Assembly (NCBI GenBank): GCA_029289235.1
Contig: JARFTZ010000038.1
Coordinates: forward strand, 62,001-126,000
Source: Gammaproteobacteria bacterium
GTDB taxonomy: Bacteria > Pseudomonadota > Gammaproteobacteria > Burkholderiales > Rhodocyclaceae
Direction: 5' to 3'
Length of the DNA: 64,000 bases
In this document: piece after piece, positions 26,563 to 35,081 of the stretch
Layout of the letters: each line of letters begins with the position of its first letter
How positions within the stretch are numbered: position 1 is the stretch's first letter
The notes under the pieces: model-generated
The model's input: only the letters and a program-made list of their open reading frames with translations
What the model was told of the DNA's origin: nothing
The model's database searches: none
Program-made: the position numbers and the translations under genes

Positions 26563-28578
26563 ATGAATCAACTCATTCTGGCGGTTGTCGCCCTGGTGTC
26601 CGGGGCGGTGCTGTGCCTGCTGAACATGAGCAATCGCATTCGCGCGATGCTCGGCCTGGCGTCTCAGGCGATCGCGCTTGCCCTGGTCTGGTCGGTGGCT
26701 GTTCCTGTCCTGACGGGCGGGCCGGAGGTTTCCGGCGGGGTGGCCTGGGCGTACCCGATCAATGCCATCCGTGTCCGCCTCGATGCCCTTGGGGCGTTCT
26801 TCCTGGTCTGGTCGCTGCCGATGACCTTTCTCGGCAGCGTGTACGCGGTCGGCTATCTGAAGAAGTATTTCGACGGCCCGCGCCACGTCGGCGTGCATTT
26901 CGCGCTGCTCAACATGATCGCCCTGTCGTTCGTGCTGGTTTACACGGGTGATGAAGTCGTTTCTTTCCTGTTCGGCTGGGAAGTCGCGGCGCTGGCGGCC
27001 TGGCAGCTGGTGATCTGGGATTACACCAACCAGCGGGTGCGCTTCGCCGGCTTCAACTACCTGGTGTCGACGCACATCGGCCTGCTGTTTCTCGTCGCGG
27101 CGTTGATGATCCTTTATGCGCACGGGCAGTCGTGGGACTTCGCGCATCTCGGCCGCTGGCTGAGCGCGAATCATGGCGCGACACGCAACGTCGTGTTCCT
27201 GCTGCTGGTGACCAGCTTCGGCCTGAAATCGGCGTTCTTTCCCTTCCACTCCTGGTTGCCGCGCGCGCATGCGGCGGCGCCGGCGCACGTTTCGGCGCTG
27301 ATGTCCGGGGTGATCCACAAGGCCGGGCTCTACGCGCTGGTGCGCTTCACGCTGCTGATGGGCACGCCGGACGAGTGGATGGGCTGGTTCCTGATCGCCT
27401 TTTCGGTGACCTCGGCGCTGATCGGCGGGCTGTATACGGTCGGGCAGCGCGACCTGAAGCGCCTGCTCGGCTACTCGTCGACCGAAAACGTCGGGATCGC
27501 CGGCATCGGCTTCGGCATCGGCTGTCTGGGCCTTGCCTGGCAGGCGCCGGTTCTGGTGGCGCTGGGTTTTGGCGGTGGCCTGCTGCACGTGCTCAACCAC
27601 GCCTTCTTCAAGTGTCAGCTGTTCTACGCGGCCGGTTGTGTGTATCAGGTCAAGCACGTCGTTGACGTGGAACGCCTCGGCGGGCTGTTCCGGCTGATGC
27701 CGGTGACCGCCGTGTGTTTCCTGATCGGCGGCGTGGCGATTTCCGCATTGCCGCCGTTCAACGGCTTCGCCAGCGAGTTCGTGATCTATTCCGGGTTGTT
27801 CGGCAACGCCGGGGCGACAGTCTGGGCCAAGCTGGCCCTGGCCGTCGTCGGGGCCGCGCTGGCGTTTGTCGGCGCGGTGTCGGCACTGAGCATCACCCGC
27901 GCCTTCGGGGTGGTCTTCCTCGGCAACGCGCGCGATGGCAGCCTGCCGCCGGGGCATGAGGCCAGTCGCTGGATGCTCCTGCCGATGGGCCTGCACGCGC
28001 TGGGGACGGTGGTGCTGGGCGTCCTGCCGGCCGTCGGCTTCGCGCTGGTCATCGGGCCGGTGGCGCTGTTCATGAGCGGCGTTCCCGGTTCGCCGGTCGT
28101 CGATGCGCTGGCTGGCGTGGCCGGCACCCTGTCGCGCATCGGGTTGATCTCCGGGGCGCTGGTTGCCGCCGTTGTCGTCGTGCTGCTCGTGCGCTACGCC
28201 CGTGTCCGCAAGCCGGTTTCCGCGGGTGCGACGAGCGCGACGTGGGGCTGCGGCTACACCTTGCCGAATGCCCGCATGCAGTACTCGGGCGCCAGTTTTT
28301 CCTCCGACTTCTCCCGCCCGTTCAAGAGCATCATGGTCCTGCTGCGGCGGCAGAAGGCGCCGGCCGGTTATTTTCCGCGTGACAGCTACGTCGTCACCGA
28401 TTGCGTCGATGCGGTCGAGCGTCGCCTGTTCAACGTGATCGACCACGGCGACGACACTGCCGTCGAACTGTCGCGGCGCCTGCGCGAGGACGATCCGCGT
28501 GTTGCCTTCGCCGCCGGGCTGGCCGGGGTGATGATCATTGCCGTGCTGGTGTTGCTGGCGGAAGGGGTCCTGCAATGA
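26563..28578 (+). CDS. hyfB: HyfB-like proton-conducting membrane subunit (NuoL/Mrp antiporter family)
   Basis: 671 residues, very hydrophobic, about 14-16 membrane helices. The antiporter core is clear: FGWEVAALAAWQLVIWDYT, then SAFFPFHSWLPRAHAAAPAH and VSALMSGVIHKAGLYALVRF with the conserved Lys/His proton-path residues, and RDLKRLLGYSSTENVGIAGI. A hydrophilic C-terminal segment (WGCGYTLPNARMQYSGASFS) is typical of HyfB/HycC. It is expected to pump protons or sodium as part of a hydrogenase-4-like complex. First gene of a six-gene operon; its stop overlaps the next start (ATGA). Confidence 0.88.
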   Translation: MNQLILAVVALVSGAVLCLLNMSNRIRAMLGLASQAIALALVWSVAVPVLTGGPEVSGGVAWAYPINAIRVRLDALGAFFLVWSLPMTFLGSVYAVGYLKKYFDGPRHVGVHFALLNMIALSFVLVYTGDEVVSFLFGWEVAALAAWQLVIWDYTNQRVRFAGFNYLVSTHIGLLFLVAALMILYAHGQSWDFAHLGRWLSANHGATRNVVFLLLVTSFGLKSAFFPFHSWLPRAHAAAPAHVSALMSGVIHKAGLYALVRFTLLMGTPDEWMGWFLIAFSVTSALIGGLYTVGQRDLKRLLGYSSTENVGIAGIGFGIGCLGLAWQAPVLVALGFGGGLLHVLNHAFFKCQLFYAAGCVYQVKHVVDVERLGGLFRLMPVTAVCFLIGGVAISALPPFNGFASEFVIYSGLFGNAGATVWAKLALAVVGAALAFVGAVSALSITRAFGVVFLGNARDGSLPPGHEASRWMLLPMGLHALGTVVLGVLPAVGFALVIGPVALFMSGVPGSPVVDALAGVAGTLSRIGLISGALVAAVVVVLLVRYARVRKPVSAGATSATWGCGYTLPNARMQYSGASFSSDFSRPFKSIMVLLRRQKAPAGYFPRDSYVVTDCVDAVERRLFNVIDHGDDTAVELSRRLREDDPRVAFAAGLAGVMIIAVLVLLAEGVLQ

Positions 28579-29498
28579 AAGCCGTGTTGAGCGCGACGCA
28601 CTGGGCGTTCGTGCTGCTGATGCCGATCCTGATGATCGGCGTGATCAACCGGGTGAAGTCCTGGTGGGCGGCGCGCAAGGGGCCTCGCCTGATCCAGTTC
28701 GCGTACGACCTGCGCCGGCTGCTCGGCAAGCGCACCGTGATCAGCGATACGGCGACGCCGCTGTTCCGCGCGGGAGCGTATATCGTGCTGCTCGCCGGCT
28801 TTTTCGCCGCGGCGATGGCGCCGATGCTCGGCCGCTTCGCGCCGCTGCAGTTCTCCCACGATTTCATCGTCGTCGCTTACACGATGGGCCTGGCGCGCAT
28901 CGCGCTGATGCTCTCGGCGATGGACGTCGGCAGCTCGTTCGAAGGCATGGGCACGGCGCGGGAAGCGTCCTTCTCGGCCTTCGCCGAGCCGGCGCTGTTC
29001 CTGCTGATCGGAACCGCCGGTGTGGCGACCGGGATGACCAGCTTCGCCGACCTGATCGGGGCATTGCGCGAGACGCAACATTACGCAGTCATCGCGGCGC
29101 CGCTCGTCGTGGCTTTACTGATCCTGCTGCAGGCCGAGGCGGCGCGGGTGCCGGTCGATGATCCGCTGACTCACCTGGAACTGACAATGATCCACGAGGT
29201 GATGATCCTCGACCACAGTGGGCCGGAGCTGGCGGCCATGCAGTACGCCGCGGCGATGAAGATGGTCCTCTACGCCGGGCTGATCGCCGCCTTGCTCAAT
29301 CCTTTCGACCCGTTCGCCTCGCCGGCGGCCGCCGCGGCCGTGTCGCTGGCGCTGATTCTCGCCGTGGCCGTGGTGGTGGGCTGCATCGAGTCGTTGACGG
29401 CCCGCCTGCCGATGCACTGGGTGCCCCGCTATCTGTTGATCGCCTCGGCCGCGGCGCTGGCGAGCATGGCCGTGATCGGAATTGGAGCCAGCGTATGA
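28575..29498 (+). CDS. hyfC: HyfC-like membrane subunit (NuoH family)
   Basis: 307 residues, eight hydrophobic helices. This is the NuoH/HycD/HyfC subunit that links the hydrophilic module to the membrane. Signatures: VKSWWAARKGPRLIQFAYDL, GTAREASFSAFAEPALFLLI and the acidic loop EAARVPVDDPLTHLELTMIH followed by EVMILDHSGPELAAMQYA. The start is at 28575, where ATGA overlaps the stop of the upstream gene. A larger open frame extends upstream but lies within hyfB. Overlap with the next gene is again four bases. Confidence 0.9.
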   Translation: MKAVLSATHWAFVLLMPILMIGVINRVKSWWAARKGPRLIQFAYDLRRLLGKRTVISDTATPLFRAGAYIVLLAGFFAAAMAPMLGRFAPLQFSHDFIVVAYTMGLARIALMLSAMDVGSSFEGMGTAREASFSAFAEPALFLLIGTAGVATGMTSFADLIGALRETQHYAVIAAPLVVALLILLQAEAARVPVDDPLTHLELTMIHEVMILDHSGPELAAMQYAAAMKMVLYAGLIAALLNPFDPFASPAAAAAVSLALILAVAVVVGCIESLTARLPMHWVPRYLLIASAAALASMAVIGIGASV

Positions 29499-30106
29499 CC
29501 GTTCCTTTGGTACTGTGCCTGATCGCCACCGTGATTCCGGTCTTCTTCAGCAAGATTTCCTCGGCGCCGAGCTGGCTCGGGCTGCATGCGCTGGCGCTGG
29601 GCTGGATCACGCTGCACGGCGAAGAGACGCTTTCGCTGCACACGGTCCTGGTCGGCCTGGAAATCCTCCTGGTGCGCGCCATCCTCGTGCCGTACCTGCT
29701 GCGCCGCGCGCTGCGCCGGCAGCCGGCGGCGCGGCATAACCTGATGCCGTCGAACCTTTTCACCTGGATCATCGCCGTCGTGCTGATCATCTTCGCCTTC
29801 AAGTTCGGCGACGGCGCCCGTGCCGATGCCCGCGCCCTGACGCTCGGGGTCGTCGCGGCGAGCGTGGTCACGGCCTTCCTGGTCCTCGCCACCAACCCGG
29901 AGCCGAAAGCGCAACTGGTCGCCGTGCTGTTCATGGAGAACGCGCTGGCGCTGTTCGAGACGCTGATGCCGGTAGCGTGGCCGCTGGCGGTCCATCTGGC
30001 GATCAGCGCCGTCTATCTGCTCACCGTGGGCATCGGTTGCTGGCTGGTGACGGAGTCTCCCGTCACCGCGAGCGAATCGGCAGAAATTTCCGGGGAGGTG
30101 CCATGA
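29495..30106 (+). CDS. hyfE: HyfE-like membrane subunit
   Basis: 203 residues with six or so membrane helices: PLVLCLIATVIPVFFSKIS, SLHTVLVGLEILLVRAILVP, NLFTWIIAVVLIIFAFKFGD, LVAVLFMENALALFETLMP. The position in the operon and the MENALALFE motif identify it as the HyfE/NuoK-like subunit. No hyfD gene separates it from hyfC, unlike the E. coli hyf operon. Its stop overlaps the next start by four bases. Confidence 0.82.
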   Translation: MTVPLVLCLIATVIPVFFSKISSAPSWLGLHALALGWITLHGEETLSLHTVLVGLEILLVRAILVPYLLRRALRRQPAARHNLMPSNLFTWIIAVVLIIFAFKFGDGARADARALTLGVVAASVVTAFLVLATNPEPKAQLVAVLFMENALALFETLMPVAWPLAVHLAISAVYLLTVGIGCWLVTESPVTASESAEISGEVP

Positions 30107-31539
30107 GCGCGGCCGAAACCACCTGCATCACCCTGGCGCCCGGTAGCGCGAGATCCTCGTCGAGCAAAGCTGCCTACGGGCTGGTTGCCGCCTCGCTGCT
30201 CTTCTGGGTGGCCTCTGTCGCCGTCTTCCTGACCCATTCGCTCGACGAACTGCCGCTGTACTTCGCCAACCGCTATCTGGTCCTCGATCCGACATCGCTG
30301 CTGTTCGTGCTGGTGATCAACACGGTGTTCCTCGGGATCAGCGTGTACATGCTCGCCCGCGAGCGTTCATCCGAGCGACTGGCCCGCGACATCCGTTCGC
30401 GCGCGGCACTGACCCTGCTGTTCATGGCGGTGATGAACGTCGGCATCCTGCTCAACCACATGATCCTGCTCTGGGCCTTCGTCGAGATCAGCACGCTGTG
30501 CGCGGCGCCACTCGTCGCCCGTGGCGATTCGCCGTCGCCGAAGGCCTCGGCCTGGCGCTACGTGCTGTACTCGGCGATGTCGCTGGCCATCACTTTCCTC
30601 GGCTTCATGTGCCTGAGCCAGTCGGCCGACCTGCGCGGTATCGAGGTCAATTTCCTGGTCGATCAGCTGAGTTTTTCGCTGACAATGCTCAAGGACGGCT
30701 GGCAGCGTCTCGGCCTCGCTTTCATTCTTTTCGGTCTGGGCAGCAAGCTGGGCCTGGCGCCGCTCTATGGCTGGATGCCGGAGACCTACGAGGCGGCTCC
30801 GACCAGCACCAGCGTCCTGCTGGCTGCCGTGCAGTACAACATCAGCGTCGTCGCCGTGTTCCGCATGCTGCAGATTTTCCACGGCTTCGAGACCGGCTTC
30901 GTCGCGCAGGAGCTGCTGGTCATGGGCTACCTGTCGCTGATCGTCGCTGCCGTGCAGATCATGGCCGTGCGCAACTACAAGCGGCTGATCGCCTATGCCT
31001 GCGTCAGCTCGTCGGGCGTCATCGCCCTCGGCTTGTCGGTGGGCAAGGCGGCGGCTTACGGCGTGGTGCTCTACATCGTCAGCAATGCCTTCGTGAAGTC
31101 GCTGCTGTTCCTCACCGCCGGCCGGCTGCGGGCGGTGTACGGCACCAACGAGACGGCCCCGCTGGGCGGGGTGATCCGCGTCATGCCCTTTACCGGTCTG
31201 CTGTTCACCGGCGGCATTTTTGCCCTGCTGGGCTTCCCGCCGTTCGCCAGTTTCCTCGCCGAAATGCTGATCCTCTCGGGCATCGTCCAGGCCGGCAACC
31301 TGATGGCGTTCACCGTGATGTGCGTGATGCTGACGATCATCTTCGTCTCCACCGGACAGGCGGTGTTTCCGATGTTGTGGGACCCGCCCTCGCGCAGCGG
31401 CCCGCCGGTGATCGAGTCGCTGGTTACCGTCCTGCCCAAGATGGGTTTCGTCGTCGTCCTGGTCATGCTCGGGACGTATGCGCCCGAGCCGGTGACGCAG
31501 CTGCTGCGCGCCGTGGCGGCGTCGATTGCGGGAGTCTGA
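30103..31539 (+). CDS. hyfF: HyfF-like proton-conducting membrane subunit (NuoN/NuoL family)
   Basis: 478 residues, the second antiporter-type subunit. Core motifs: LLNHMILLWAFVEISTLCAA, FGLGSKLGLAPLYGWMPETY, EAAPTSTSVLLAAVQYNISV, RNYKRLIAYACVSSSGVIAL and FAKSLLFLTAG-like SNAFVKSLLFLTAGRLRAVY. The ATG at 30103 has GGGGAGGTG seven bases upstream. Having two antiporter subunits in the complex suggests a sizeable ion-translocating capacity. Confidence 0.88.
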   Translation: MSAAETTCITLAPGSARSSSSKAAYGLVAASLLFWVASVAVFLTHSLDELPLYFANRYLVLDPTSLLFVLVINTVFLGISVYMLARERSSERLARDIRSRAALTLLFMAVMNVGILLNHMILLWAFVEISTLCAAPLVARGDSPSPKASAWRYVLYSAMSLAITFLGFMCLSQSADLRGIEVNFLVDQLSFSLTMLKDGWQRLGLAFILFGLGSKLGLAPLYGWMPETYEAAPTSTSVLLAAVQYNISVVAVFRMLQIFHGFETGFVAQELLVMGYLSLIVAAVQIMAVRNYKRLIAYACVSSSGVIALGLSVGKAAAYGVVLYIVSNAFVKSLLFLTAGRLRAVYGTNETAPLGGVIRVMPFTGLLFTGGIFALLGFPPFASFLAEMLILSGIVQAGNLMAFTVMCVMLTIIFVSTGQAVFPMLWDPPSRSGPPVIESLVTVLPKMGFVVVLVMLGTYAPEPVTQLLRAVAASIAGV

Positions 31540-31540
31540 G

Positions 31541-33031
31541 ATGACGAAGAATCCGGTAGTCGTCTATGACCTGCGCGAAACCACGCCGCTGGGCCTTGCC
31601 GATTTCATCAACGAATGCGACCGGCGGCTCACCGAGGGAGAGCGGTTACTTTCCCTGTTCGGGCGCAACGGCGGGGAGGGCGAGACTGCCGTCGCGGTGA
31701 CGGCGGTGTTCGTGACCGAGTCGGACGGCCTGTCTGTCCTGCGCGGCGTTGCGAAGAAGGGCGACGCCTACCCGGCGCTGACCCTGAAGCATCCGTCGGC
31801 GCACATCTACGAGCGCGAGTTGTGGGAACAGACCGGCGTGTTGCCCGGCGGTCATCCGTGGCTCAAGCCGGTGCGTTTCGAAGGCGCCCGCCAGCAGCGC
31901 ATGGACGACTACCCGTTCTTCGCGGTACGTGGCCGGGAAGTGCACGAAGTCGGCGTCGGGCCGATCCACGCCGGGGTGATCGAGCCGGGCCACTTCCGCT
32001 TCATGTGTCACGGCGAGACAGTCCATCACCTGGAAATCCAGCTTGGCTACCAGCACCGTGGTGTGGAAAAGCTGTTGCTGCAACGCCCGCCGAAGAACCT
32101 GACGCCGACCGTCGAATCGATCTGCGGCGACTCGTGCATCGCCTACGCCTGGAGCTATCTCGCCGCGCTGGAAGCACTCTCCGGCACGCCGGCCGGGTTC
32201 GAGACCGACGTCCTGCGCGGCATTGCCCTGGAAATGGAGCGCATCGCCATCCATGTTGCCACCCTCAACGGGCTGGCGACCGACATCGCCTTCGTGCAAG
32301 GCACCGGCAGCTACGGCCGCCTGCGCACGGCGGTGATCAACGCCAGCCAGCGCGTCAGCGGCAACCGCTTCGGCCGTGGCTGGCTGCGCCCCTGGCGGAC
32401 CAAGGGATTGACCGACGCGCTGCGACAGGATGTGCGGCAGACACTTGCCGACTTCGCCGTCGACCTGCGGCGCATGAACGACCTGATGTGTTCGGCGTTG
32501 AGCGTCAAGGCGCGGTTCAAGGGCTCCGGAGTGGTGAGCACGCAGGCGGCGCGCGACCTTGGCCTCCTCGGTGTCGCGGCGCGGGCCAGCGGCGTGGCCA
32601 TCGATGCGCGCAGCGAACTGCCGGGCCGGTTGTACGAGCGCGCACCGATGGGTTCGGTCGTCGAATCGAGCGGCGATTGCTGGGCGCGGATGCTCGTGCG
32701 CATGCGCGAGATCGACACCTCGCTGGAATGGCTGTTCCGCGTGCTGGACGACTCGACGCTCGACCTGTCAGGCGGTACGGCCGCTCCGGTGGGCGCCGAC
32801 CTGAGGCTGGCGCCCGAGCAGTTGTGCGTGTCGGTCGTCGAAGGCGTGCGCGGGCAGGTGCTTCTTGCGCTGGAAACGGAGGCCGACGGCGCGCTGCGCC
32901 ACGTCAAGGTTCAGGACCCGTCGCTGGCCAACTGGTTCGGGCTGGCGCTGGCGGTGCGCGACAACGGGATTTCGGATTTTCCGATCTGCAACAAGAGTTT
33001 CGATCTTTCCTACTGCGGCAACGACCTCTGA
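31541..33031 (+). CDS. hyfG: HyfG-like fused NuoC-NuoD subunit with degenerate NiFe ligand motifs
   Basis: 496 residues from ATG 31541 (GGGAG upstream). Residues ~1-115 are a NuoC/30-kDa-type domain; ~130-496 are the NuoD/[NiFe] large-subunit domain (GPIHAGVIEPGHFRFMCHGE, LEIQLGYQHRGVEKLL, APMGSVVESSGDCWARMLVR). In true hydrogenases two CxxC pairs bind Ni-Fe. Here the first motif reads ESICGDSCIAYAW (Cys195 and Cys199, spacing three) and the C-terminus reads FPICNKSFDLSYCGNDL-end (Cys483 and Cys492, spacing eight), closer to the complex I ending. The C-terminal extension cleaved in hydrogenase maturation is absent, and no hyp genes are nearby. This is the pattern of 'energy-converting hydrogenase-related' complexes, whose reaction is unknown. 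Confidence 0.85.
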   Translation: MTKNPVVVYDLRETTPLGLADFINECDRRLTEGERLLSLFGRNGGEGETAVAVTAVFVTESDGLSVLRGVAKKGDAYPALTLKHPSAHIYERELWEQTGVLPGGHPWLKPVRFEGARQQRMDDYPFFAVRGREVHEVGVGPIHAGVIEPGHFRFMCHGETVHHLEIQLGYQHRGVEKLLLQRPPKNLTPTVESICGDSCIAYAWSYLAALEALSGTPAGFETDVLRGIALEMERIAIHVATLNGLATDIAFVQGTGSYGRLRTAVINASQRVSGNRFGRGWLRPWRTKGLTDALRQDVRQTLADFAVDLRRMNDLMCSALSVKARFKGSGVVSTQAARDLGLLGVAARASGVAIDARSELPGRLYERAPMGSVVESSGDCWARMLVRMREIDTSLEWLFRVLDDSTLDLSGGTAAPVGADLRLAPEQLCVSVVEGVRGQVLLALETEADGALRHVKVQDPSLANWFGLALAVRDNGISDFPICNKSFDLSYCGNDL

Positions 33032-33789
33032 TGTTCAACTTCCCCAAATCGATTGCGGTTCGCAAAGCCCAGGGCACCCAGTACATTCCCGATCTGCGCG
33101 CAGCCGTTCCCGGCGGCTATCGCGGCAAGCCGGTCATTGCCGAGGCGGCATGCGCGGCCGGCTGCACGGCATGCGTAGACGCCTGCCCGAGCCGGGCCAT
33201 CGCCCTCGACCCGTTGCGCATCGACATGGGGCGTTGCGTCCTCTGCGGCGACTGCGAGCCGGCGTGCCCTGCCGGGAGCATCGCTTTCAAAACCGACGTG
33301 AAGCTGTCCTCGACCACGCGGGACGGGCTGACGATCAGCGCGGCGCACCCCGACATCGACCCGATCAAGGTCTCCGCCGAACTGCGCAAGCGCTTCGGAC
33401 GCTCGCTCAAGCTGCGCTCGGTGTCGGCCGGCGGCTGCAACGGCTGCGAACTGGAACTCAACGCCGTCGGCAACGTGAACTTCGACTTCGGCCGCTACGG
33501 CATCGACATGGTCGCCTCGCCGCGCCACGCCGACGGGCTGGTTCTCACCGGGCCGATCAGCCGGAACATGGTCGCGGCGCTGCAGATCTGCTGGGACGCC
33601 ATGCCCGAGCCGAAACTGGTGATCGCCATGGGCGCCTGCGCGATCTCCGGCGGTGTTTTCGCCGACTGCGCGGAAGTCGACCGCCGCTTCCTGGAGGCCT
33701 TCAAGCCAACGCTCTACATCCCGGGGTGCCCGACGCACCCGCTGGTGTTCATTGCCGCGGTGATGGATTTGCTGGGGATCGACGTCTAG
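33031..33789 (+). CDS. hyfI: HyfI-like small subunit fused to a two-cluster ferredoxin domain
   Basis: 252 residues. Residues ~35-90 form a 2x[4Fe-4S] ferredoxin, as in HyfH/NuoI. Cluster one has Cys41, Cys45, Cys48 and Cys52 with an unusual first spacing (CxxxCxxCxxxCP); cluster two is the standard CVLCGDCEPACP (Cys69, 72, 75, 79). Residues ~125-252 form the NuoB/hydrogenase small subunit with all four ligands of the proximal cluster: GGCNGCELE (Cys136, Cys139), GACAISGG (Cys203) and GCPTHP (Cys233). The electron pathway is thus intact although the partner large subunit looks non-hydrogenase. Its start shares one base with the upstream stop. A longer open frame reaching back to 31615 is a GC artefact. 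Confidence 0.87.
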   Translation: MFNFPKSIAVRKAQGTQYIPDLRAAVPGGYRGKPVIAEAACAAGCTACVDACPSRAIALDPLRIDMGRCVLCGDCEPACPAGSIAFKTDVKLSSTTRDGLTISAAHPDIDPIKVSAELRKRFGRSLKLRSVSAGGCNGCELELNAVGNVNFDFGRYGIDMVASPRHADGLVLTGPISRNMVAALQICWDAMPEPKLVIAMGACAISGGVFADCAEVDRRFLEAFKPTLYIPGCPTHPLVFIAAVMDLLGIDV

Positions 33790-33804
33790 TTCCGAATCCC
33801 GGAT

Positions 33805-33824
33805 GCGCAGGCGTCCGCCTGCGC
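33805..33824. terminator. GC-rich hairpin between convergent genes
   Basis: GCGCAGGC (33805-33812) pairs with GCCTGCGC (33817-33824) across GTCC. It lies between the end of the hyf-like operon and the convergent BON-domain gene. There is no T-run, so termination is uncertain. Confidence 0.4.
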
Positions 33825-33860
33825 TGCTGCTCAAGCGTCGCGGTTTCGTCGGGGAGACGT

Positions 33861-34172
33861 CTATGGCCTGACAACGATGTTGTTGGTCACGCCTTTGACG
33901 CCGCTTGTCGAGCGCGCAATCTCGCCCGCGCGGTTCCTTTCCGTCGAGTTCTTCGCAAAGCCCGAAAGCTGGACCACGCCCCGGAGCGTTTCCACGCTGA
34001 TGGACATCGCGCTGACCTGCTTGTCTTCCGCAAACCTGGCTTTGACACGCGTGGTAATCACCGAGTCGTCCAGATACTCGCCCACGGTCGACTGATCGCG
34101 GGTGACGGCGCAACCCGCGGCGGTAAAGGCCAGCAAGCCGGCAAGGGCAAACGAAATGGCTGTGTGTTTCAT
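33861..34172 (-). CDS. BON-domain lipoprotein (OsmY-like)
   Basis: 103 residues. A lipoprotein signal with a lipobox (LLAFTAAGC) is followed by a single BON domain: YLDDSVITTRVKARFAED, VSAMSISVETLRGVVQLSGF, AGEIARSTSGVKGVTNNIVV. BON proteins bind phospholipid and are linked to osmotic and envelope stress. It should be anchored in an envelope membrane facing the periplasm. It shares orientation with the mechanosensitive channel gene 84 bases upstream, consistent with a common osmotic-stress role. Confidence 0.9.
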   Translation of the reverse strand: MKHTAISFALAGLLAFTAAGCAVTRDQSTVGEYLDDSVITTRVKARFAEDKQVSAMSISVETLRGVVQLSGFAKNSTERNRAGEIARSTSGVKGVTNNIVVRP

Positions 34173-34256
34173 CTTGACCTCCTGATCTGCTGTTCATCAA
34201 ACCGCCTACGCGAACCCGCGAGTCGTAACCAGTACGGGCCTTCCGCTTGTGATGAC

Positions 34257-35081
34257 TTAGACCCCTTGAGTCACAATCACGTTCTGTGCCGGCATCGGCG
34301 CCGGGAATCCGGCTTCGCCCAGGGCTTCGCGGAGTATCCGGTTGGTGTCGAAATAGACTTGCCAGTAATGATCGTTGTGGCAATACGGGCGCACCGCGAG
34401 GACCGGGCCGACCAGCGTGAAATCCAGAGTCTCGATGTCGACCGGAGGCTCGCTCAACACATTCGGGATGGCTGCCACCTTCTCGCGCAACAGGGCCATC
34501 GCCGCCCGATGGTCGGCTGCGCCGGAGAGCTGGCACTTCAGATCCACACGGCGGAACGCGTTGATGGAGAAGTTCTGGATCGTGTCGCTGAAGATCTTGT
34601 TGTTGCCGATGATGGTCTGGATGTTGTCCGGGGTATTGATCACCGTCGTGCACAGGCCTGGTTCGACCACCGTGCCGGTGACGCCGGCGACAGAAACAAA
34701 GTCTCCGACCTTCACCGGACGCAGCACGACAAGCAAAGCGCCTGCCGCGAAGTGGGCCAGCAGGCCCGACCAGGCTATGCCGATGGCGACGCCGGCGGCT
34801 GCAATGATCGCCGCAAAGGTTGTTGTCTGGATGCCGAAGTAACCGAGAATGCCGATCACCAGCAGGACGTTCAGTGTCACCGTGACGATGGAGCCTACGT
34901 AGCACAGAACGGTTGAATCGACCTTCTGGCGCTCGAGCGAACCGCGCAGCAGGTTGACCGTGAGGCCGATCAGCCAGCGGCCGATCAGCCAGAAAGCCAC
35001 CGCGGCCAGAATCTTGAAACCCACCGCGGTGACCGCCGTCACAACGAGATCCTGATAATGCGAGAGATCTTCTGTATTCAT
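34257..35081 (-). CDS. mscS: Small-conductance mechanosensitive channel
   Basis: 274 residues, standard MscS size. Three N-terminal helices are present, with the pore helix TM3 rich in Gly and Ala (FAAIIAAAGVAIGIAWSGLL), followed by the beta domain RPVKVGDFVSVAGVTGTVVE, then TVINTPDNIQTIIGNNKIFS and the C-terminal alpha/beta vestibule. It opens under membrane tension to release osmolytes on hypo-osmotic shock. Inner membrane. Confidence 0.93.
   Translation of the reverse strand: MNTEDLSHYQDLVVTAVTAVGFKILAAVAFWLIGRWLIGLTVNLLRGSLERQKVDSTVLCYVGSIVTVTLNVLLVIGILGYFGIQTTTFAAIIAAAGVAIGIAWSGLLAHFAAGALLVVLRPVKVGDFVSVAGVTGTVVEPGLCTTVINTPDNIQTIIGNNKIFSDTIQNFSINAFRRVDLKCQLSGAADHRAAMALLREKVAAIPNVLSEPPVDIETLDFTLVGPVLAVRPYCHNDHYWQVYFDTNRILREALGEAGFPAPMPAQNVIVTQGV

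Noticed and set aside
26425-28575. 716-codon reverse frame opposite hyfB
   Set aside because: Gln/Arg/His-rich shadow of a membrane-protein gene, with no recognisable motif.
31615-33030. Upstream extension of the hyfI-like frame through hyfG
   Set aside because: Arg/Ala-rich shadow in another frame of hyfG. The real start is the ATG at 33031, which overlaps the hyfG stop.
31541-33031. Calling the hyf-like operon a functional formate hydrogenlyase or hydrogenase 4
   Set aside because: The large subunit lacks correctly spaced NiFe ligand pairs and the maturation tail, and no formate dehydrogenase or hyp genes are in the window.
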